Below are positions 5,213-6,030 of a DNA stretch of 6,030 bases, piece after piece (the first letter of the stretch is position 1; every line of letters begins with the position of its first letter). The notes beneath the pieces are model-generated. The model saw only the letters and a program-made list of their open reading frames with translations. It was not told the DNA's origin and did no database searches. The position numbers and the translations under genes were made by a program. The DNA comes from an uncultured Deferribacteraceae bacterium (GTDB taxonomy: Bacteria > Chrysiogenota > Deferribacteres > Deferribacterales > Mucispirillaceae): positions 1 through 6,030 of the forward strand of contig CAMQYB010000131.1 in the NCBI GenBank assembly GCA_947039055.1, in the 5' to 3' direction.

Positions 5213-5996
5213 TTAAAACAGTTCCTTCGATTGAATTTTCGCACGGACAAGTTTTACTATATTCGATATATTTATGCAAGTTAAGAGTTATATTATTTAT
5301 GCTCTCACTAGACATACGACTATTCTCTATTAATAGATCAGCAGTGATCTTATTTTGTTCAATACCAGCTGCATAGTTAGATATGATTGCTACAGATATA
5401 TAACAGATCCCTTTCTCCCTAGCAAGTGATAGTTCTGGAAATAGTGTCATACCAACAGTTGTAGCACCGATTTTTTCATAGAACTTTATCTCAGCAGGAG
5501 TTTCAATTCGTGGACCTTCAGTGCAGATTGCTATACCGTTTTCAACCACTTTGATATTTGCATCTTTAGCAGAGTTTAGAAATGCTTTTTGAAGGTTAGG
5601 ACAGAACGGTACAGACATATCTATGTGAGCTACAATATCTTTATCAAAGAAGGTGTTTGCTCTAGTTTTTGTCATATCAATAGCGTCAGATGATAAAACT
5701 AGTGATCCCAGTTTATAAGATTTATCTATTGCACCTGATGCTGCAAATGCGATAATTTTATCTATACCAAGATTAGAGAACGCCTCAATATTTGCTCTAT
5801 AATTTATTTTATGTGGTGCAATAGTGTGGTTCATTCCATGACGTTTAAGAAGATATATTTCAAGATCTTCAACTCTGTAGCGTTGTATAGAGGCAGATGG
5901 ATTACCGTACTCTGTACTTACTTCTATATTCTCAAGAGATTCTATACCCTCTATCTGATTAAAACCACTGCCACCGATAATACCTATTTTTTTCAT
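5202..5996 (-). CDS. MTAP/PNP-family purine nucleoside phosphorylase, probably 6-oxopurine or methylthioinosine type
   Basis: The 264-residue protein is full length for the trimeric PNP/MTAP family, which cleaves purine (methylthio)nucleosides with phosphate in the cytoplasm for purine and methionine salvage. Visible family landmarks are the N-terminal GGSGF phosphate loop (8-12), RHG (52-54), PHKINYRAN (61-69), TEGPRIET (159-166), GMT with Met183 in the ribose pocket, and FPELSLARE (186-194). A CPC pair (250-252) near the C-terminus resembles the CxC motif of some MTAP relatives. The base-recognition loop reads ISNYAAGI (205-212): Asn207 stands where true MTAPs have Asp (the TDYD region). 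Asn here is typical of 6-oxopurine phosphorylases and of the methylthioinosine enzyme with NPAAG, so the label 'MTA phosphorylase' would be risky. The ATG is followed by MKKIGIIGGSG, the expected family start. The Shine-Dalgarno is weak (GAGTG, 4 bases upstream). Its last 11 bases overlap murB. Confidence 0.93.
   Translation of the reverse strand: MKKIGIIGGSGFNQIEGIESLENIEVSTEYGNPSASIQRYRVEDLEIYLLKRHGMNHTIAPHKINYRANIEAFSNLGIDKIIAFAASGAIDKSYKLGSLVLSSDAIDMTKTRANTFFDKDIVAHIDMSVPFCPNLQKAFLNSAKDANIKVVENGIAICTEGPRIETPAEIKFYEKIGATTVGMTLFPELSLAREKGICYISVAIISNYAAGIEQNKITADLLIENSRMSSESINNITLNLHKYIEYSKTCPCENSIEGTVLNAN
5222..5228 (-). promoter_or_regulatory. Shine-Dalgarno of murB inside the upstream gene
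   Basis: The minus strand reads GAAGGAA, ending 9 bases before the murB ATG. It lies entirely within the last codons of the phosphorylase gene. This is the best ribosome-binding site in the window and supports the overlapping ATG as the true murB start. Confidence 0.75.
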
Positions 5997-6030
5997 ATAG
6001 CACTCATTAATTTTTATTAAGTTTGAGAGA

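Noticed and set aside
5811..6020. Plus-strand 69-codon frame
   Set aside because: It is antisense to the conserved N-terminus of the nucleoside phosphorylase.

Overview
The window is AT-rich (roughly one third G+C in the genes, about 23% in the first 600 bases). It comes from a diderm (Gram-negative-type) bacterium using the standard code. The envelope signs are two Sec/lipobox lipoproteins, an outer-membrane beta-barrel of the PorV/UPF0164 (FadL-like) type, and the peptidoglycan enzyme MurB. That barrel family is familiar from spirochaetes and several other diderm phyla, but nothing here fixes the phylum. No mobile element, CRISPR array, rRNA or convincing tRNA is visible.

All five genes are on the minus strand and read leftwards. 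From right to left: (1) an MTAP/PNP-family purine nucleoside phosphorylase, 5202-5996, whose active-site signature points to 6-oxopurine or methylthioinosine substrates rather than methylthioadenosine; (2) murB, 4325-5212, overlapping it by 11 bases with its own Shine-Dalgarno inside the upstream gene; (3) an 85-base gap carrying a good sigma70-like promoter whose -10 box lies inside a perfect 16-bp palindrome; (4) a three-gene envelope cassette: an unrecognised lipoprotein (3376-4239), the PorV/UPF0164-like barrel (2176-3339) and a second unrecognised, cysteine-containing lipoprotein (876-2156). The gaps in the cassette are 36 and 19 bases, so it is probably one transcript.

The left 875 bases hold no convincing protein gene but are not featureless. 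Bases 1-600 are extremely AT-rich and contain DnaA-box-like words (one exact TTATGCACA), some spaced by one helical turn. Bases 584-840 contain a strong hairpin, a marked G-over-C excess on the plus strand, a short plus-strand reading frame interrupted by a stop, and repeated AGCGTT-centred words. This part may be a plus-strand RNA, a decayed gene or a regulatory/replication site; the sequence alone does not decide.

The phosphorylase and MurB are housekeeping functions (purine salvage and UDP-MurNAc synthesis). The cassette downstream probably builds or services an outer-membrane barrel with two lipoprotein partners; this is inferred from gene order, not from recognised domains in the lipoproteins.
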